Below are positions 33,751-37,473 of a stretch of 37,473 nucleotides of DNA, piece by piece; positions within the stretch are counted from its first letter, which is position 1, and each line of letters begins with the position of its first letter. The stretch spans positions 1-37,473 of the forward strand of contig CACNMX010000011.1 of the NCBI GenBank assembly GCA_902621675.1, read 5' to 3'. This DNA comes from an uncultured Prochlorococcus sp. (lineage in GTDB: Bacteria; Cyanobacteriota; Cyanobacteriia; PCC-6307; Cyanobiaceae). Under the pieces are notes generated by a model. It had not been told where the DNA came from. It ran no database searches and saw only the letters and a program-made list of their open reading frames with translations. The position numbers and the translations under genes were made by a program.

Positions 33751-34983
33751 TTATAAACTTCTCAATGCAACAATTGGATCTAATTTAGAAGCTCTTTTTG
33801 CAGGTAAAACGCCAAAGATTAAACCTATTGATCCTGAAATGATCATTGTGGAAAAAGTGGTTGTAATTCCTACTGATGCAGGAAGTGGTGTTATCAGAGA
33901 TAAAAGAAAAACACCTGATAATCCTGTTGTTGTTCCAATTAATCCGCCAATTGTAGATAAAATCAATGCCTCAATCAAAAATTGAATTAATATGTCTGAC
34001 TGTTTAGCTCCTATTGCTTTTCTAAGTCCAATTTCTTCAGTCCTTTCACTTACAGAAACAAGCATGATATTCATGATTCCTATGCCTCCAACCACCAAAG
34101 ATACTGCACCAATACCAGCCAATAAAAACGTTAGCCCACTTGTTATATTGGTTACTATATTTAATGCATCTTCTTGTGATCTAACCGCAAAGTCATCATC
34201 TCTGATTATTTTATGTCTTTGCCTTAATAAGTTAGTAATCTGAAATTTAGCGGCACTAGTTGCATTTTTATTTATAGCTTCAACACTAATGAAGCTTAAA
34301 CTTACTCCATATGTCGGGTCCTTCCCTGTAATCCTATTGACCATGGTGGTTAATGGAATATAAGCATTTTTGTCTTGATTACTTCCAAATACAGCACCTT
34401 TTGGTTTTAATATTCCAATAATTTCATAAGTATGATCTTTAATTCTGATTTTTTCCCCAAGTGATGAAGAATTATCTTTGAAAAATTCTTCTTTAAGATC
34501 AGGACCTATTACTACATAACTTCTTGCACTATTAATATCACTATTAGATATAAATCTTCCCTTATCAACTTCAAAGCTTCTTACTTCAAGAAATTCAGGA
34601 GTAACTCCTGCAATTGATATATTTAGACTTTTAGAATTTGACTGCACTATTTCGTTAGCAGAAATTTGAGGCGCAACTTTTTTAACTGTTGGGACTTGAT
34701 TACTTATTGCTAGTGCATCTTCTAAAACAAGATTTTTAGGAAATGAAATACCTCTTCTTCTGGTGTCATTATTTCCAGGAACAATGAATAAAACATTTGC
34801 ACCTAAATTACTTAATTGGTTTTTAGCTAATGTTTGAGCACCTCTTCCAAGCCCAACAAGTGTAATAACAGATGCATTTCCTATAATTATCCCAAGCATT
34901 GTTAATGAACTTCTCAATTTGTTCGAGACTAAGGTTTTTGTAGCCATGCCTAAGGCTTCTTTTAATGAGATATTCCTAGACAT
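33751..34983 (-). CDS. MacB/FtsX-type ABC transporter permease
   Basis: The 410-residue protein has the MacB layout: an N-terminal span (about 22-45, LRSSLTMLGIIIGNASVITLV), a large periplasmic domain (about 60-280) and three C-terminal spans with VGGIGIMNIMLVSVSERTEEIGLRKAIGA (about 295-323), the FtsX signature. Such permeases drive peptide or lipoprotein export with a cytosolic ATPase, which is not encoded beside it. Its ATG at 34983 overlaps the end of pyk by 8 bases. Adjacency to lspA and bioY does not fix a substrate. Confidence 0.92.
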   Translation of the reverse strand: MSRNISLKEALGMATKTLVSNKLRSSLTMLGIIIGNASVITLVGLGRGAQTLAKNQLSNLGANVLFIVPGNNDTRRRGISFPKNLVLEDALAISNQVPTVKKVAPQISANEIVQSNSKSLNISIAGVTPEFLEVRSFEVDKGRFISNSDINSARSYVVIGPDLKEEFFKDNSSSLGEKIRIKDHTYEIIGILKPKGAVFGSNQDKNAYIPLTTMVNRITGKDPTYGVSLSFISVEAINKNATSAAKFQITNLLRQRHKIIRDDDFAVRSQEDALNIVTNITSGLTFLLAGIGAVSLVVGGIGIMNIMLVSVSERTEEIGLRKAIGAKQSDILIQFLIEALILSTIGGLIGTTTGLSGVFLLSLITPLPASVGITTTFSTMIISGSIGLIFGVLPAKRASKLDPIVALRSL

Positions 34984-36769
34984 ATTTATATTTATCTATT
35001 GCATCATCATCATCTTCAATTTGCCCCATGTATATAACTCCTTCATTTAGCTGCAGTGTAATAAGGTCACCATTACTAATTTGATGATTATCCATATTTT
35101 CTAAATTACAAATTGTAGAAATTTTTTTATTATTTTTGTTAAACAAAGCATAAACGTCATTTACATTTTGGTTCGTAACAATGCCCGCAATATTTTTACT
35201 TAGCGGAATATTCTTCATTAATTCCTCGGGAACAAATAATATTTCTCCCGGACAAATTAGGGACATATCTAGATTGTTTTTAATTATTCTTGCTTTACCT
35301 GTTACACCGATTTCCCCTATTGAAATTCCTCTTGATACAATCTTTCTTACTAAACCGACTTTTATTAAATCTGTAGAGCCACTAATACCAGTTAATGTGC
35401 CTGCAGTTTGAACTACTAAATCTCCTTGATTTAGTATTCCCATCTCCTGAGCAATTTGCATTGCTAAACTAAAAGTTTTCGCTGTTCTTTCATCATTTTT
35501 AACTACTATTGGAGTCACTCCCCAAACAAGTTGCAATCTTCTCGCTACACTCCTCTCTGTTGTAGTTGCCAAGATAGGTGTTGGTGGTCTGAATTTACTT
35601 ACATTTCGAGCGGTAGAGCCTGTTTTCGTTAAAGGGATTATAGCTCCTGCATCAAGTTGTCTAGCTATATTACTTACTGCTGCACTAATGGCATTTGGGA
35701 TCGTACTAGGTAAGTGACTTTCAATAGCTTTAAGTGGATAATCCCTTTCAATTCTTCTTGCTATGGTTGCCATAGTTTCAACTGCCTCTACAGGATAATC
35801 ACCAACGGCAGTTTCGTTTGAAAGCATTACAGCATCTGTACCATCCAGAATCGCATTTGCAACATCACTAACTTCTGCCCTAGTTGGTCTTGGGTTAGAA
35901 GCCATAGAATCAAGCATTTGAGTCGCTGTAATTATGGGGATACCTAGCGAATTAGCTTTTCTTATTAATTCCTTTTGTAAAAGAGGAACTTCTTCTGCAG
36001 GCATCTCAACTCCCAAATCACCTCTTGCAACCATTACTCCGTCACATAAAGGTAATACGGTGTCAATTTGATCAATTGCTTCAAATTTTTCTATTTTTGC
36101 TACTACAGGAGTCGAATGCCCATTTTTGTTTATTAAATCTTTTATCTCGTTTATATCGGATGGATTTCTTACGAAACTAAGGGCTATCCAATCAACTCCT
36201 TCAGATAAACCAAATTTTAAATCCTCTTTATCTTTTTCTGTTAATGCTTTTACTGATAATTGAACATCTGGGAAATTAACCCCTTTATTGTTTGAAAGAA
36301 CACCCCCTACAGTTACTAAACATTCCAAAAGATTAGCTTTTATATCTACTTTTTCTACAATCATTTCTATTTTGCCATCATCTAAAAGTATTCTTTTCCC
36401 TTCACTAACTTCTTGGGAAAGTTTGTCGTAGGTTACATTTGCAATTTTATTTGTACATTCAACTTCATTCGATGTCAGTGTAAATTTATCACCTTTTTTA
36501 ACTTTTACTGGACCATCTTTAAAGCGGCCTAATCTTATTTTAGGTCCTTGAAGATCTTGTAATATTCCAATATCTATATCTAGTTTATTTGATACCTCTC
36601 TTATTGTTTTTATTCTCTCAGCATGATCTTTATGATCTCCATGTGAGAAATTTAATCTAAATGTTGTTACTCCAGCTTTAATTAAATCTGTAATTATCTC
36701 TTCTGATTGAGTTGCGGGTCCAATAGTTGCTACAATTTTCGTTCTTCTTTTTAAATCAATATTCGACAT
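34976..36769 (-). CDS. pyk: Pyruvate kinase with C-terminal PEP-utiliser-type domain
   Basis: Pyruvate kinase makes pyruvate and ATP from phosphoenolpyruvate. The barrel starts RRTKIVATIGPAT (8-20), with RLNFSHGDHKDH (38-49), VVAKIEKFEAIDQID, DGVMVARGDLGVEMP and the signature ITATQMLDSM. After the allosteric domain (to about 475) there is an extra domain of about 110 residues containing CPGEILFVPEELMKNIPLSKNIAGIV, like the phosphohistidine swivelling domain of PEP utilisers. This gives 597 aa instead of about 470, a form common in cyanobacteria and Bacillus. Its end overlaps the ABC permease start. Confidence 0.96.
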   Translation of the reverse strand: MSNIDLKRRTKIVATIGPATQSEEIITDLIKAGVTTFRLNFSHGDHKDHAERIKTIREVSNKLDIDIGILQDLQGPKIRLGRFKDGPVKVKKGDKFTLTSNEVECTNKIANVTYDKLSQEVSEGKRILLDDGKIEMIVEKVDIKANLLECLVTVGGVLSNNKGVNFPDVQLSVKALTEKDKEDLKFGLSEGVDWIALSFVRNPSDINEIKDLINKNGHSTPVVAKIEKFEAIDQIDTVLPLCDGVMVARGDLGVEMPAEEVPLLQKELIRKANSLGIPIITATQMLDSMASNPRPTRAEVSDVANAILDGTDAVMLSNETAVGDYPVEAVETMATIARRIERDYPLKAIESHLPSTIPNAISAAVSNIARQLDAGAIIPLTKTGSTARNVSKFRPPTPILATTTERSVARRLQLVWGVTPIVVKNDERTAKTFSLAMQIAQEMGILNQGDLVVQTAGTLTGISGSTDLIKVGLVRKIVSRGISIGEIGVTGKARIIKNNLDMSLICPGEILFVPEELMKNIPLSKNIAGIVTNQNVNDVYALFNKNNKKISTICNLENMDNHQISNGDLITLQLNEGVIYMGQIEDDDDAIDKYKYV

Positions 36770-36830
36770 ATATAAATAATATTGCTAGATATAAATAAAT
36801 TTACCATACCCAAAGTTAGTTATTTAAGTC

Positions 36831-37160
36831 ATGGATTTTAAAACTTATCAGAAAAAAGCTAGAGAAACAGCACAATATCCAAATTTAGGCTCAAATAATA
36901 TTTATCCAACTCTTGGTTTGGTTGGAGAGGCTGGTGAGGTGGCAGAAAAAGTAAAAAAAGTTATAAGAGATAAAAATGGAATATTTGATAACGAATCTAA
37001 ATTAGGTATTAAAAAAGAGTTAGGAGATGTTTTATGGTACATATCAAATCTTTGTACAGAATTAAATTTCAATTTAGAGGATGTTGCATTACAAAATCTG
37101 GAAAAATTAAAATTAAGAGCTTCTAAAGGAAAGATAAGTGGGTCTGGAGATGATAGATAA
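36831..37160 (+). CDS. MazG-like nucleotide pyrophosphohydrolase
   Basis: The 109-residue all-helical protein matches single-domain MazG-type NTP pyrophosphohydrolases that clear non-canonical or excess nucleotides. The metal-binding helices are GLVGEAGEVAEKVKK (29-43; Glu33, Glu36, Glu39) and KKELGDVLWYISNL (61-74; Glu63, Asp66). ATG 36831 lies 61 bases from the divergent pyk. The stop is 2 bases from that of yggT. The host-type length suggests a cellular gene rather than a cyanophage MazG, but this cannot be settled here. Confidence 0.9.
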   Translation: MDFKTYQKKARETAQYPNLGSNNIYPTLGLVGEAGEVAEKVKKVIRDKNGIFDNESKLGIKKELGDVLWYISNLCTELNFNLEDVALQNLEKLKLRASKGKISGSGDDR

Positions 37161-37162
37161 GT

Positions 37163-37441
37163 TTAGCTATAACCTAAGCTTGCATACTGGAGATTAGTGA
37201 TTAAGTTTTGAATAACATTTAAAAGTAAAAAAGCTAATAAAGATGAAATATCAAAACCACCAATTGGAGGGATGATACCTCTAAAAATGTTTAAATAAGG
37301 ATCTGTGATAGAAGTTAATGCAGATAAAACACCGTTACTCCAATCAATACCTGGAAACCAAGTAAGTAAAATTCTTATTATCAATATGAAAGAATAGATT
37401 GATAAAGTTTGGCCCAGAACTGCAAAAATCTCAGATAACAT
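37163..37441 (-). CDS. YggT/Ycf19-family membrane protein
   Basis: A 92-residue protein with two membrane spans (about 7-28 and 65-85) and the YggT motif ILLTWFPGIDWSN (24-36) followed by ITDPYLNIFRGIIPPIGGFDISSLLAFLLL (46-75). Family members (CCB3/Ycf19 in plastids, YlmG in bacteria) are linked to cytochrome b6 haem attachment, nucleoid distribution or division. The exact role here is unknown. It starts at ATG 37441; the remaining 32 bases of the window are its upstream region and show nothing else. Confidence 0.92.
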   Translation of the reverse strand: MLSEIFAVLGQTLSIYSFILIIRILLTWFPGIDWSNGVLSALTSITDPYLNIFRGIIPPIGGFDISSLLAFLLLNVIQNLITNLQYASLGYS

Positions 37442-37473
37442 TATCTTTTCGTAATTTAATCCATCCTAACATT

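Noticed and set aside
33728..34243. Plus-strand frames inside the ABC permease gene
   Set aside because: Antisense shadows of a gene with a clear FtsX signature.
1..37473. tRNA, CRISPR, insertion sequence or prophage content
   Set aside because: Reading both strands I saw no cloverleaf-like gaps, no regularly spaced repeats, no transposase or integrase motifs; gaps are too short for most such elements.

Overview
The window is a dense, very AT-rich stretch of chromosome from a small-genome picocyanobacterium. It most resembles a high-light-adapted Prochlorococcus (MED4/MIT9301-like); this is inferred from gene content and base composition, since no search could be run. Pointers are Psb28, a PAM68-family photosystem II assembly protein, GUN4, DUF1816 and DUF3082 proteins, type I glutamine synthetase behind an NtcA-like site, very short spacers, frequent TTG/GTG starts and Asn/Lys-rich low-complexity tails. 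I see no tRNA, rRNA, IS element, prophage, integrase or CRISPR array. No gene-free stretch exceeds about 220 bases.

Layout: 1-1907 (+) holds the carA tail, a STAS-domain anti-anti-sigma-type gene without an ordinary start codon, Mini-RNase III and an rRNA methyltransferase. 2041-7331 (+) holds a DUF1816 gene, gatA and dnaE. 7333-10043 (-) holds an EamA permease, an exported glycine-rich protein, ruvA, rpsO and PAM68. dnaG (+) follows. 12190-15240 (-) holds a small Asn/Lys-rich protein, rlmH, then an SOS-type cassette umuD-umuC plus a small HExxH protein behind a LexA-box-like palindrome. 15297-21172 (+) holds ksgA, ispE, DUF3082, a 31-aa membrane ORF, pdhB, secD, secF and a 60-aa membrane protein. 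21176-23687 (-) holds an AI-2E family protein, psb28 and mnmH. 23720-24920 (+) holds gun4 and an RsbW-like HATPase. 24899-27755 (-) holds a small conserved protein, a methyltransferase and glnA. 27970-31214 carries a class V aminotransferase (+), tadA (-), a group II PLP decarboxylase (+) and a 45-aa membrane protein (+). 31201-36769 (-) holds pyk, an ABC permease, bioY, lspA and a DUF697-type GTPase. A MazG-like gene (+) and a YggT gene (-) end the window.

Most of this is core housekeeping: replication and repair, RNA modification, protein export, isoprenoid, nitrogen and carbon metabolism, and photosystem assembly. The parts most worth a second look are the umuDC cassette with its putative metalloprotease and SOS box, the STAS gene with a probable AUA start (and the HATPase anti-sigma-type gene elsewhere in the window), three unassigned small membrane proteins, and the series of convergent gene pairs whose ends abut or overlap.
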